Positions 51,782 through 61,895 of a stretch of 64,000 bases of DNA are shown here, piece after piece. Position 1 is the first letter of the stretch, and every line of letters begins with the position of its first letter. The position numbers were made by a program, and so were the translations under genes. The notes beneath the pieces were generated by a model. That model ran no database searches, was not told the DNA's origin, and was given only the letters and a program-made list of their open reading frames with translations. Source of the stretch: Myxococcales bacterium (GTDB lineage Bacteria; Myxococcota_A; Polyangia; Palsa-1104; JAEUJZ01); the NCBI GenBank assembly GCA_016794465.1, contig JAEUKA010000051.1, positions 1-64,000 on the forward strand, in the 5' to 3' direction.

Positions 51782-52129
51782 ATGATGAAGACCTCGTTCT
51801 CGCTCTCGACGTGTCTTGCGCTGCCTCTCCTCGTGCTGTCGGCCTGTCACGGCTACAAGGACACCGGCGTCGCCACCATCCGCCAAAACAATGCCGATCT
51901 GAAGGCCTGCATTCAGGAAGCAGCGGCGCGCAACCCCAACCTCAAGGGCAAGATGGAGCTGGCCTTTGAGATCGACCCCGCCGGCAAGGTCAACCGCTTT
52001 GCCTACGTCCTCGACGAGTACAAAGATCCGCTGCTGGCCGAGTGTGTGCGGCTCAAGTCGATCGCCTGGACTTTCCCGCCTCCGCCGAGCGGCAAGATGG
52101 AAAAGTTCACCTACACGTTTAGCAACTAG
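51782..52129 (+). CDS. AgmX/PglI C-terminal domain lipoprotein (TonB-like)
   Basis: The 115-residue product has a lipoprotein signal peptide (LALPLLVLSAC, lipobox LSAC). The mature domain, IRQNNADLKACIQEAAARNPNLKGKMELAFEIDPAGKVNRFAYV...WTFPPPPSGKMEKFTYTF, matches the AgmX/PglI C-terminal domain that Myxococcota use in gliding-motility and TonB-type envelope proteins. It is stand-alone here, without the usual N-terminal region or TonB partner. ATG 51782 or 51785 is the start. xseB follows. Confidence 0.8.
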   Translation: MMKTSFSLSTCLALPLLVLSACHGYKDTGVATIRQNNADLKACIQEAAARNPNLKGKMELAFEIDPAGKVNRFAYVLDEYKDPLLAECVRLKSIAWTFPPPPSGKMEKFTYTFSN

Positions 52130-52194
52130 CGTCTGCGCGCAACGAGCGTGACTGCTCGCCGCGACTCCGGGGGGAGGAATGGATAGGTTCGGGT

Positions 52195-52491
52195 ATGCCC
52201 GAGGAACAGACCGCCACGCCCCCGCAGGACGATCGTGAGCTTGGCTTCGATCAAGTCCTAGAGCGGCTCCACAAGATCGTCACCCGCATCGAGCAAGGCA
52301 GCCTGCCACTCGAGCAAGCGCTGACCCTGTTTGAAGACGGCGTCCGGCTGTCGCGCCGTGGCAGTGCGATCCTGGACGCCACCGAGCAGCGCATCGAGCT
52401 GCTGGTACGCGGCGAAGACGGCAGCGAAGAGCGTCGTCCCCTGACCGCACCGTCTGCCAGCCCACCGCCCGCTTCCGCCGACTCACCGTAA
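52195..52491 (+). CDS. xseB: Exodeoxyribonuclease VII small subunit
   Basis: XseB binds XseA in the exonuclease VII complex that degrades single-stranded DNA. The core, LGFDQVLERLHKIVTRIEQGSLPLEQALTLFEDGVRLSRRGSAILDATEQRIELLV, is a two-helix hairpin typical of the family. The 98 residues include a short Pro/Ala-rich tail. xseA is not in this window. The ATG at 52195 follows a GGGGGGAGGA-type purine run by several bases. Confidence 0.93.
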   Translation: MPEEQTATPPQDDRELGFDQVLERLHKIVTRIEQGSLPLEQALTLFEDGVRLSRRGSAILDATEQRIELLVRGEDGSEERRPLTAPSASPPPASADSP

Positions 52492-52587
52492 GCCGTCGAT
52501 ACGCTGCCGACTCACCGAAGAAGCCGCAGATCCGCACTTGTTCCAAGACGGCGCTAGAACGCCGATGGTCGAGTTGATACACTGCGC

Positions 52588-54639
52588 ATGATGTCGGCGA
52601 ACCCACAACCCAAGTCTGCCCCTGTTTTCCCGCCAGAGGCTGTTCCAACGGGCCGCCCTGGTGCGACTCACGACCGTCCCAGTGTCAACATGTACTCGAT
52701 GTCTCCGCCAGGGCCAGCAGGCTCGGGAGGCATGGGGGGCGGCAGCGCTGCCGGGGGTGCGGGAGGTGCCGTCGGTTCGCCTCCGGGTGGTAAATACGGC
52801 ATCTTGCGGGTCATCAGCGGCAACGACCAAGGCAAGACCTTCGAGCTCAAGCACACCTCGACCACCATCGGGCGCGGTGCCGACCAGATGCTGATCGTCG
52901 CCGACATCGCCGTCTCGCGAAAACACCTGCAGATCCACATGTCCGGAAACGGCTACCGGATGCAGGACATGGGCTCGCCGAACGGGACCATGGTCAACGG
53001 CAAGCGCCAGGCCGAAGGGCAGCTGGTTGACAACGACCAAATCGAGATCGGCAACACGACCATGCGGTTTGAGCACTCGCCGTCGCGTGCTCAGCAAGAA
53101 GCGCCGCCGCAGCCCATGATGCAGCAGCCCATGATGCAGCAGCAGCCCATGATGCAGCAGCCCATGATGCCTCCGGCGATGGCGTCGTACGCAGGGCAGC
53201 CTCAGATGGGCTATCCGCCGCAGTCGGGGTATCCGCAGCCGGGTTATATGCCGCAGCAGATGCAGCCGCAGCTGTCGCCGCCAACCTCGGCTGTGCCGTC
53301 GCCGCCGATGATGACTGGAACTCCGCAGGCGATGCAGTCGCAGTCGATGTCGATGGGCGGCGAAGGGGCGGCGGGTGGACCGCTGTCGTTCCTGGGCGAC
53401 AACCGCAAGCGTGGTATGTACCTTGGTGCGCTCGCTGGCGTGCTGCTGATTGGGGGCATTGGGCTCGGGCTGACCTCGGCGCTGCGTTCGTCGGGCGGGA
53501 GCAAGGCGCTTGATGCGGTGCTAGAGCTGTACGTCAACGGCACCAAGAACTTCACCGCCGGGCACTACGACGATGCGAAGAAGGCCTTCCAAGCGGCTGC
53601 GGAGAAGGCGCCGGACTCGGCGGTGCTTAAGCGCTACATCGAGCTGTGCGATGGCGAAGCAAAGATGGCCGCCGCGCTCGATGCCGCCAAGCGAGCGCTC
53701 GACAAGCGAAGCTACGCCGAGGCGCTCAAAGAGTTTGAGAAAGTGCCCAAGGACTCGACGCTGTACGAGGACGCGCAGCAGCAGGCCCGGCTGGCCCGGC
53801 GCGAGGCGATCAAGGCGCTGGTGTCGGAGGCCAACTCGCTGGCCAAGAGCGACTCGTCCGGTGCCATGGATCGCGTCCGCCAAGGCCTGGAGATCGATCC
53901 CGAGAGCACCGAGCTGCTCGAGCTAAAAGCGCGCCTGAGCGGGACCAAGACCGAAGAGCCCGAAAAGGTCGCCGCTGCCGAGCCGGACAAGCCCGAGAAG
54001 GTCGAAAAGCCAGAGAAAGTCGAAAAGCCGGTCGCCAAGCCCGAGCGCGTGGAAAAGCCGGTTGCCAAGACCGAGCCCGTCAAAAAGCCGGATTCCGCAC
54101 CAGCGGCAGGTGGCGATCTGGACACCAACAAGCAGGCCGCTTCGGCGTACCGAGGTCGGGACTTTGCGGGGGCAGTGTCGGCCCTGCAGGCGAGCAAACA
54201 CCCCAAAGCGCAGGCCACCATCCGAGACGTTCAAGAGGTCAAGGCCCAGACCGAAAAGGCCGCCAGGTCCGAAGGCTCAAGCCCGAAGGATGCGCTGGCT
54301 GCCTACCAAGCAGCGTCGGCGGCTGACAAGCGAATCGGTGGCCAGCTGTCAGGCTTTTTGAGCGGCAAGATCTCGGCGATGCAGGCCAAGGCTGGTGGTG
54401 GTGGCACAGCGGCCAAGCCGCCAGCCGCAGCGGGTGGCGATCCGGTCAAGGATGCCCAGGCCGATCAGCTGCTCGCCCAGGCCAAGGGCATGGTCGCCAA
54501 GAACCCCGCTCAGGCCCGCAACAACTGCCGCAAGGTCATGCAGATGTTCGGCAACAACCCGAGCCATCCCAAGGTCAAAGCCGCCTACACGCTGCTCCAG
54601 TCGATCAAGGGCGGCAAAGACGACGACGACGACTTCTAG
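52588..54639 (+). CDS. FHA-domain membrane protein with Gln/Met/Pro repeats and C-terminal TPRs
   Basis: The 683-residue product has an FHA phosphothreonine-binding domain at residues ~70-165 (GRGADQ, SRKHLQI and SPNGTMVNG are the ligand-loop motifs). A Gln/Met/Pro low-complexity region with repeated QQPMM follows, then one transmembrane helix (YLGALAGVLLIGGIGLGLTS), then helical repeats rich in Lys/Ala/Glu with TPR-like units (GHYDDAKKAFQAAAEKAPDS, SYAEALKEFEKVPKD) and a KPEKVEKP repeat linker. It would bind phosphorylated partners on the cytoplasmic side and expose a helical domain. It may be a substrate or reader of Ser/Thr kinases such as the one at 30.8-32.2 kb (inferred). Confidence 0.9.
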   Translation: MMSANPQPKSAPVFPPEAVPTGRPGATHDRPSVNMYSMSPPGPAGSGGMGGGSAAGGAGGAVGSPPGGKYGILRVISGNDQGKTFELKHTSTTIGRGADQMLIVADIAVSRKHLQIHMSGNGYRMQDMGSPNGTMVNGKRQAEGQLVDNDQIEIGNTTMRFEHSPSRAQQEAPPQPMMQQPMMQQQPMMQQPMMPPAMASYAGQPQMGYPPQSGYPQPGYMPQQMQPQLSPPTSAVPSPPMMTGTPQAMQSQSMSMGGEGAAGGPLSFLGDNRKRGMYLGALAGVLLIGGIGLGLTSALRSSGGSKALDAVLELYVNGTKNFTAGHYDDAKKAFQAAAEKAPDSAVLKRYIELCDGEAKMAAALDAAKRALDKRSYAEALKEFEKVPKDSTLYEDAQQQARLARREAIKALVSEANSLAKSDSSGAMDRVRQGLEIDPESTELLELKARLSGTKTEEPEKVAAAEPDKPEKVEKPEKVEKPVAKPERVEKPVAKTEPVKKPDSAPAAGGDLDTNKQAASAYRGRDFAGAVSALQASKHPKAQATIRDVQEVKAQTEKAARSEGSSPKDALAAYQAASAADKRIGGQLSGFLSGKISAMQAKAGGGGTAAKPPAAAGGDPVKDAQADQLLAQAKGMVAKNPAQARNNCRKVMQMFGNNPSHPKVKAAYTLLQSIKGGKDDDDDF

Positions 54640-54799
54640 GCCCTGCGCCCGCACGCCTTCCTCGGCATTCCGCGCCGCGATTCCCCCGCAAAGAACCCCG
54701 CGATACGACGACGATTTTCTGCCGCCCTCGATCGGCCTGTTGTAAGGTGGCTTGACCTGTCGGCATCTCGACGGTGAACCCGCGCAAAGAGGAGGACCC

Positions 54800-56230
54800 G
54801 TGCCAACCCAGCTGTTCCGCACCAAGTCCATTAACAAAGTCATCGCAGAGTCAGAAACCGGCGGCAGTCGTCTGCAGCGCTCGCTCTCGGCGTTTGACCT
54901 GACGATGATTGGCATCGGAGCCATCATCGGAGCCGGAATCTTCGCCCTGACCGGCAACGCAGCCGCCACCAAGGCCGGTCCGGCGGTCGTCCTGTCCTTC
55001 GTCCTGTCGGGCATCGGCTGTGCGTTTGCGGGCCTGTGCTACGCCGAGATGGCCGCCATGATCCCGGTCGCCGGCAGCGCCTACACCTACGCGTACGCAA
55101 CCCTTGGCGAGCTGTTCGCTTGGATCATCGGCTGGGCGCTGGTCCTCGAATACGCCGTCGGCGCCATCACCGTCGCAATCTCCTGGTCCGGCTACCTCGT
55201 GCGCTTCCTCGAAAAGGGCTTTGACATTCACCTGCCCTTCGAGTGGGTCAACGGCTACATGGTCACCCAGACCGACGCCGCTGGCATCGTCCACCACGGC
55301 CTGTTCAACGTCCCGGCGGTGCTGCTCGTGTGCGCCATCACCGTGCTGCTGATCGTCGGCGTCAAAGAGAGCGCGCGCGCCACCTCGGCGATTGTGTTTA
55401 TCAAGATTGCCGCCGTGCTGCTCTTTATCGGCATCGGCGCGACCCACGTCAACACCGCCAACTGGTCGCCGTTTGTGCCGTTCGGACCGTGGGGCATCGT
55501 CCAAGGCGCCGGCACGATCTTCTTTGCCTACATCGGCTTCGATGCAGTAACGACCATGTCCGAGGAAGCGAAGAACGCGCAGCGCGACCTGCCGATTGGC
55601 ATCATCGCCTCGCTGGTCGTCTGCACCATCCTATATATCGCGGTTGCGGGCGTGCTGACCGGCATGGTGCCGTACCTGGAGCTCAAAGATCCGGCCCCGG
55701 TGACGCTGGCGCTGTCGCGAGCAGGCGTTTCGTGGGGTGTGACGCTGGTGTCGATCGGCGCGCTCGCCGGCCTCGGGAGCGTCGTGATGGTGATGATGAT
55801 GGGTCAGCCGCGCGTGTTCCTGGCGATGAGCCGCGACGGGCTGCTGCCGGCGGGAATCAGCAGGATCCATCCCAAGTACCAGACCCCGGCGCGCTCGACC
55901 ATCCTGACCGGCGTCGTGGTTGCGACCTGTGCTTCCACGATGTCGACCGAGATTGCCGGCAACCTGACCTCGATGGGCACGCTGTTCGCGTTTGTGCTGG
56001 TGTGCCTCGGCGTGCTGGTGCTGCGCAAGACCGATCCATCGCGACCACGGCCGTTCAAGGCGCCGCTTGTCCCGGTGGTGCCGGTGCTGGGGATGCTGAC
56101 TTGTCTGGGGATGATGGCCGGCCTCGATGGGGCGACCTGGATCAACTTCTTCGTCTGGCTTGCGATTGGGCTCTGTATCTATTTCAGCTACGGAAAGCGC
56201 CACTCGGTCCTGCACAACAGCCAGCCCTAG
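54800..56230 (+). CDS. APC-superfamily amino acid permease (cationic amino acid transporter type)
   Basis: The 476-residue inner-membrane transporter has about 12-14 hydrophobic segments. The N-terminal IGIGAIIGAGIFALTGNAAA is the conserved TM1 substrate/Na+ site of APC transporters, and GCAFAGLCYAEMAAMIPVAGSAYTYAYATLGE marks TM2-3. A helix near residue 250 carries FFAYIGFDAVTTMSEEAKN, the typical TM6 unwound region. The C-terminus ends in a short basic tail. It resembles CAT/YfnA transporters for arginine, lysine or ornithine; the substrate is unproved. The GTG start at 54800 has AGAGGAGGA upstream. It precedes queA by 10 bp and may be cotranscribed. Confidence 0.9.
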   Translation: MPTQLFRTKSINKVIAESETGGSRLQRSLSAFDLTMIGIGAIIGAGIFALTGNAAATKAGPAVVLSFVLSGIGCAFAGLCYAEMAAMIPVAGSAYTYAYATLGELFAWIIGWALVLEYAVGAITVAISWSGYLVRFLEKGFDIHLPFEWVNGYMVTQTDAAGIVHHGLFNVPAVLLVCAITVLLIVGVKESARATSAIVFIKIAAVLLFIGIGATHVNTANWSPFVPFGPWGIVQGAGTIFFAYIGFDAVTTMSEEAKNAQRDLPIGIIASLVVCTILYIAVAGVLTGMVPYLELKDPAPVTLALSRAGVSWGVTLVSIGALAGLGSVVMVMMMGQPRVFLAMSRDGLLPAGISRIHPKYQTPARSTILTGVVVATCASTMSTEIAGNLTSMGTLFAFVLVCLGVLVLRKTDPSRPRPFKAPLVPVVPVLGMLTCLGMMAGLDGATWINFFVWLAIGLCIYFSYGKRHSVLHNSQP

Positions 56231-56239
56231 CCTCGCCTG

Positions 56240-57379
56240 ATGTCTTCACTGTCCGCTGCCGACTTTGACTACGACCTTCCCGATGAGCTGATCGCCACCC
56301 GGCCAGCGGCGCAGCGCGATCACTCGCGGCTGCTGCTGGTCGAGCGGTTTGGCGTCTCGCACCACACCTTTGCCGACCTTCCCGAGCTTCTGGAACAGCA
56401 CGTTGGCCCGCGTCCGCTGCTGGTGGTAAATGACAGCAAGGTGCTGCTCGCGCGGCTTAACACCCGCAAGCGCAGCCCCACCGGCGAGCTGGGCGGTCGC
56501 GTCGAGCTGCTGCTGCTGGAGCCGACCGCCTCCACGAGCGCGACCCGCTGGCGAGTCATGTACCGCACCAGCAAGCCGCTCCGGGTGGGCACGATGCTGC
56601 AGCCGCTTGATCGCCAGGGGGAGCCGCTGGCCGGTCGAACCCTGACGGTGCAGCGGGTCGAAGGCGAAGGCCGCGCGATCCTCGACCTGCCCATAGACCA
56701 GCCGCTAGAGGATCTTCTGGACCTGGCCGGGGAGCTGCCGCTGCCGCCCTACATCGTCAAGCAGCGCCAGGCCGCCGGGGAGTCCAGCCTGCCCGACGAT
56801 CACCAGCGCTACCAGACCGTCTATGCCAAGGTGCTCGGCTCGGTGGCGGCGCCGACGGCGGGCTTGCACTTTACCCCGCAGCTTCTGGCCGAGCTTGCCG
56901 CCTGCGGCATCGAGCGCCACAGCGTCACCTTGCACGTCGGTCCCGGGACGTTCCTGCCGCTGCGCGACGACGATCCCACAAAGCACGTCATGCACGCCGA
57001 GCGCTATCACATTCCGCCCGAGACTGCCGCCGCGATTGCCCGCGCTCGCCAAGAAGGCCGCAAGATCCTGGCCGTCGGCACCACCGTCGTCCGCACCCTC
57101 GAGTCCGCGACCCCCGAAGGCCACAGCGTTCCCCAGCCCGGCTGGGGCGAGACGCGCCTGTTCATCTGCCCGCAAGACGGTCCCAACCAAGGTCGCTATC
57201 CGTTCCGCGTCGTCGATGCCTTGCTGACCAACTTTCACCTGCCGCGCTCGACCCTGCTGATGCTCGTCGCCGCTTTCGCCGGCACAGACCGCATCCTCGC
57301 CGCCTATCGCCAGGCCATCGCCGCCCGCTACCGCTTCTACAGCTACGGAGACGCCATGCTCCTCCCCACCCGGATGTAA
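56240..57379 (+). CDS. queA: S-adenosylmethionine:tRNA ribosyltransferase-isomerase
   Basis: QueA adds the cyclopentenediol epoxide ring to preQ1 at tRNA position 34, making epoxyqueuosine. The 379-residue product is of normal length. Landmarks are FDYDLPDELIATRPA at the N-terminus, VVNDSKVLLARL, LPLPPYI, HHQRYQTVYAKVLGSVAAPTAGLHFT-like (DHQRYQTVYAK, then PTAGLHFT), LHVGPGTFLPL and VVDALLTNFHLPRSTLLMLV. It is followed by tgt in the order queA-tgt used by many bacteria. Confidence 0.97.
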   Translation: MSSLSAADFDYDLPDELIATRPAAQRDHSRLLLVERFGVSHHTFADLPELLEQHVGPRPLLVVNDSKVLLARLNTRKRSPTGELGGRVELLLLEPTASTSATRWRVMYRTSKPLRVGTMLQPLDRQGEPLAGRTLTVQRVEGEGRAILDLPIDQPLEDLLDLAGELPLPPYIVKQRQAAGESSLPDDHQRYQTVYAKVLGSVAAPTAGLHFTPQLLAELAACGIERHSVTLHVGPGTFLPLRDDDPTKHVMHAERYHIPPETAAAIARARQEGRKILAVGTTVVRTLESATPEGHSVPQPGWGETRLFICPQDGPNQGRYPFRVVDALLTNFHLPRSTLLMLVAAFAGTDRILAAYRQAIAARYRFYSYGDAMLLPTRM

Positions 57380-57400
57380 AGAACCAAGGGGTTCCAATGA

Positions 57401-58675
<1,275 letters not shown>

Positions 58676-58689
58676 GGCGAGTGGGCTGA

Positions 58690-59236
58690 CCGGCCCGGAC
58701 TTGAAAAACTGTCTTTGGCGGTCTGGCTGCTTGGCCCGGACTTCAAAAATTGTCTTTTTTGCGCGGGGAGTCCGGCCAGTCGCCCCAAAACTTTTTTTTC
58801 CGCGCGGGCTGGCCAGCCGCTGTGGGTTTGCACTTTTTTTGGCTGGCTGGGAGCGCAGCCGGTGACCAAAAAACTTTTTTTCTTGGCTTGGCTGGCCAGC
58901 CGGTGGCTGAAAAACTTTTTTTCTTGGGTTGGCCGGCCAGCCGGTGGCTGAAAAACTTTTTTTCTCGCGTGGGCCGGCCAGCCGGTGCGGGTTGGAACTT
59001 TTTTTTCTGGGCTGGCTGGCCAGCCGGTGGCCAAAAAACTTTTTTTCTCGCGCTGGCTGCACTCCCGGAGCGGTTTTGACAATTTTTCGACTTGGGGAAG
59101 GTCAGCCGGCTTCGTTTTGACAATTTTTCGACTTGAGGAAGGCCAGCCGGCTTCGTTTTGACAATTTTTCGACCTTGGGAAGGCCAGCCGGCTTCGTTTT
59201 GACAATTTTTCGACTTGGGGCGGTCCAGCCAGCTGG
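58690..59236. repeat. 41-42 bp tandem repeat block with poly-T tracts (two subfamilies)
   Basis: The tract C(T)7-8 begins at 58791, 58833, 58874, 58915, 58956, 58998 and 59039, a 41-42 bp period, with two weaker copies at about 58713 and 58754. Each unit pairs a GGCTGGCCAGCC palindrome with an AAAAAC(T)7 tract. From 59078 a second subfamily repeats at 59119, 59160 and 59201 (exactly 41 bp) with GACAATTTTTCGAC and GGCCAGCCGG. Both share the TTTTTC...GGCCAGCCGG frame. No gene fits the 789 bp between tgt and kamA; Lys/Phe-rich frames here are artefacts. Confidence 0.92.
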
Positions 59237-59266
59237 CGCGGAGGTTTTTGGGCTAGCAAGCGCGAG

Positions 59267-59296
59267 TTGACAGAGCGCTTTGCGCTTTCCTATGCT
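59267..59296 (+). promoter_or_regulatory. Sigma-70-like promoter for kamA
   Basis: TTGACA (59267-59272) is a perfect -35 hexamer, followed after 18 bp by TATGCT (59291-59296). It lies just downstream of the repeat block and points to kamA, giving a 5' leader of about 160 nt in which no structure was recognised. Confidence 0.55.
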
Positions 59297-59463
59297 GGGT
59301 GGGTCTTGTGGTTTCTCTCCAACGTCCGTCACGAGCCTGACGTGTAGCTGCCGCCTCCGAAGTGGCAGTTCACGCATCCGCTGGGCCGCTCAGCCAACCT
59401 GATGCAGCCCAGTGCCACCCGCTTGCGCAGTCCGCCCGCGCAGCAAGGCTTTGACGGTATTTC

Positions 59464-60876
59464 ATGGACCACGATCCCTCGCATCCCCACAAGCTTCCGG
59501 TTGTCGCGACCGAGGCTCCCCAGGCGCTGAAACCGCCGGTTGACCCGGCCACGCTCGTCCACCGGCAGCTGCGCCGCGACCGCTTCTGGGCCCACATCCC
59601 GGCCTACGCGCAGGTTGATGAAGCGACGTTTGCCGACCACAAGTGGCAGTCCAAGCACACCATCACCAACCCGGACAAGCTGCTCGCGGCGGTGCAGTCG
59701 CTGGTCACCAGCGAGTTTTACGCGGACGTAGCGGCGGGCTTTGCCGAGGCGCCGATGAGCATCCGTGTCTCGCCGTATCTGCTGAGCCTGATTGACTGGA
59801 CCAACCCGTACGAAGACCCGCTGCGGATTCAGTTCATCCCGGTGCGCTCGCGGCTCTTGCCGGATCATCCCAAGCTGGGGCTGGACTCACTGGGCGAGCG
59901 GGCCGATGCGCCGACGCCGGGGCTGACCCATCGCTACGTCGATAAGGCGCTGTTTTTGGCGCTCGATACCTGTCCGGTCTACTGCCGCTTCTGTACTCGC
60001 AGCTACGCGGTCGGGGTCGACACGCCGCACGTCGAAAAGTACACCCTGCGCGTGAATGAAGACCGCTGGCACCGGGCGTTTGCCTACATCGCGTCGCGAC
60101 CGGAGATCGAGGACATCGTCATTTCGGGCGGCGATGCCTACAACCTGCGGCCCCAGCAGCTTCGTGAGATCGGCGAGGCGCTGCTGTCGATAGACCACAT
60201 CCGGCGGATGCGCTTTGCGACCAAGGGGCCGGCGGTGATGCCGCAAAAGCTGCTGACGGATCACGAGTGGGTCGATGCGCTGACTTCTGTGGTGGAGAAG
60301 GGCCGCAAGCTCGGCAAAGACGTGATGCTGCACACCCACTTTAACCACCCGCGCGAGATCACCGGCATCACCCAGGACGCGATCCAGGTGCTGTTTTCGC
60401 GGGGGATCTTTGTGCGCAACCAGTCGGTGCTGATTCGCGGCGTCAACGACAGTACCGAGGTGATGGGGCTGCTGCTGCGGCGGCTCGGCTACATCAATGT
60501 CCACCCGTACTACGTCTACATCCACGACATGGTGCAGGGCGTCGAGGACATGCGGACGACCGTGCAGGCCGGGCTAGAGATCGAGAAGCAGCTGCGCGGC
60601 TCGACGGCGGGCTTTAATACGCCGATGTTCGTGATGGATGCGCCGGGCGGAGGCGGCAAGCGCGATGCCCACTCGTTTGATCACTATGACCGCGTGACGG
60701 GGGTATCGGTGTACTCGGCGCCGTCGGTAAAGCCGGGGCAGCTGTTTTATTACTTCGATCCGATCGACCGGCTGCCCAAGGAAGGTCAGGAGCGGTGGGC
60801 GATTCCCGCCGAGCACGACCGGATGATTGCCGAGGCCAAAGCAGCGGCGCTGGCGGGGAAAAAGTCGCGGTCATGA
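59464..60876 (+). CDS. kamA: Lysine 2,3-aminomutase family radical SAM enzyme
   Basis: KamA converts L-lysine to beta-lysine using SAM, a [4Fe-4S] cluster and PLP. The 470-residue protein has the cluster motif CPVYCRFC at Cys170/174/177 (CX3CX2C), HRYVDKALFLALDTC just before it, ISGGDAYNL, HTHFNHPREIT, and GSTAGFNTPMFVMDAPGGGGK near the C-terminus, which includes the PLP-lysine region. KamA enzymes serve lysine fermentation or beta-lysine osmolyte synthesis; a glutamate 2,3-aminomutase is possible. It overlaps the next gene by ATGA. The start ATG has no obvious Shine-Dalgarno. Confidence 0.94.
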   Translation: MDHDPSHPHKLPVVATEAPQALKPPVDPATLVHRQLRRDRFWAHIPAYAQVDEATFADHKWQSKHTITNPDKLLAAVQSLVTSEFYADVAAGFAEAPMSIRVSPYLLSLIDWTNPYEDPLRIQFIPVRSRLLPDHPKLGLDSLGERADAPTPGLTHRYVDKALFLALDTCPVYCRFCTRSYAVGVDTPHVEKYTLRVNEDRWHRAFAYIASRPEIEDIVISGGDAYNLRPQQLREIGEALLSIDHIRRMRFATKGPAVMPQKLLTDHEWVDALTSVVEKGRKLGKDVMLHTHFNHPREITGITQDAIQVLFSRGIFVRNQSVLIRGVNDSTEVMGLLLRRLGYINVHPYYVYIHDMVQGVEDMRTTVQAGLEIEKQLRGSTAGFNTPMFVMDAPGGGGKRDAHSFDHYDRVTGVSVYSAPSVKPGQLFYYFDPIDRLPKEGQERWAIPAEHDRMIAEAKAAALAGKKSRS

Positions 60877-61766
60877 CGAAGTGGGCGGAGTCAGCGCGGG
60901 CGTGGGGACAGAACCTGCGTCGGCTCCTGTGGCCCCGTCCAGCCTGGCGGGCCGAGGCCGAGTTTGACTATTATCGCGTCGAGGAATCGGCGCTGGCAGA
61001 GCAGCTGGCTCGGCAGACCGTGTGGCAAAAGCAAGGTCACTTTGTCGGGCTGGGGCTGGTCGAATCGCTGGGACTGCTTGATCGGTCGCGGCTGGCTGAC
61101 CTGCGGGTGCTGGAGCTTGGCGCGGGCGAGTGCATGCTCAGCCAAGCGCTGCTGCGGGCGGGGGCGGGCGAGGTGTGGGCAGCCGATGCGGTGCCGAAAC
61201 AGATCTGGGCGGCGGCGCGGTCAACCCAGGGGGCAGGGGAGCCGCTTCACTGCGTGATCGCCGATGCGCTCGACCTGCCGTTTGCGGCGGACAGCTTTGA
61301 CCTGGTGGTCGCCAACTTGGTGCTTCATCACATAAGGCCGCTGTCCGCGCTGTTTCAGGAAGTCGGTCGGGTGCTGACGCCGGGCGGGCAGCTGCTGGCG
61401 CTGGAGCCTGCGCCCCTCGTCGGGTCGCTGGTGCATGACAAGACCAGTGACAACGAAGCGCCGCTGTGGCCAGGCACCGTCACCACCGAGCTTTCACGCG
61501 CCGGCTTTGCTGCGGCCCACCATCAGTATCACTGGGTGCGGCTGCGCTCCTCGCTGCTCGGACCGCTGTCGCCAAGCTATCGAGTCAGCGCCCACAAGCC
61601 CGGTCTAAAAAGACCTGCTCGCGTTGCGCTGCGCCGTCCCCTTACCGCCACCAGCATCCCCGGCCTGTCCCTAGACACCGGCTGCCGCTTCGCTGCCCTC
61701 GCCAACGCCCAACTACAAACAATCGCCACCTGGGCAGAAAAAAAAGTCCCCCCAGAAACCAGTTGA
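60873..61766 (+). CDS. Class I SAM-dependent methyltransferase
   Basis: The 297-residue product has a central Rossmann methyltransferase domain: LRVLELGAGECMLSQALL (motif I), VWAADAVPKQI (acidic post-I), VIADALDLPFAADSFDLVVANLVLHHI (UbiE/MenG-like motifs) and VGRVLTPGGQLLALEP. The C-terminal ~80 residues are Arg/Pro-rich and different from UbiE. It is translationally coupled to kamA (ATGA overlap), which suggests a substrate related to beta-lysine or an amine product, for example an N-methyl osmolyte; this is inference only. Confidence 0.9.
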   Translation: MTKWAESARAWGQNLRRLLWPRPAWRAEAEFDYYRVEESALAEQLARQTVWQKQGHFVGLGLVESLGLLDRSRLADLRVLELGAGECMLSQALLRAGAGEVWAADAVPKQIWAAARSTQGAGEPLHCVIADALDLPFAADSFDLVVANLVLHHIRPLSALFQEVGRVLTPGGQLLALEPAPLVGSLVHDKTSDNEAPLWPGTVTTELSRAGFAAAHHQYHWVRLRSSLLGPLSPSYRVSAHKPGLKRPARVALRRPLTATSIPGLSLDTGCRFAALANAQLQTIATWAEKKVPPETS

Positions 61767-61848
61767 GTACAGAGGTGTGGGGGAGGGCCCCGCAGCGAAA
61801 CGTATCGATAGAAAGTCGGGGGGAAGAAAGGTCGAGGGGCGGGGAGGG

Positions 61849-61895
61849 AGAGAAGGCCGACCTACCCAGGAATCGGTAGGCCGGCGCTCTTCTCT
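61849..61895 (-). terminator. Hairpin at the 3' end of the anchor-D gene
   Basis: AGAGAAG-GCCGACCTACC (61849-61866) pairs with GGTAGGCCGGC (61875-61885) and CTTCTCT (61889-61895), a long stem with one mismatch that is a G.U pair in the minus-strand transcript. It includes the stop codon of the minus-strand gene. The following sequence is only C/T-rich, so it is terminator-like without a classical U-run. Confidence 0.55.
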
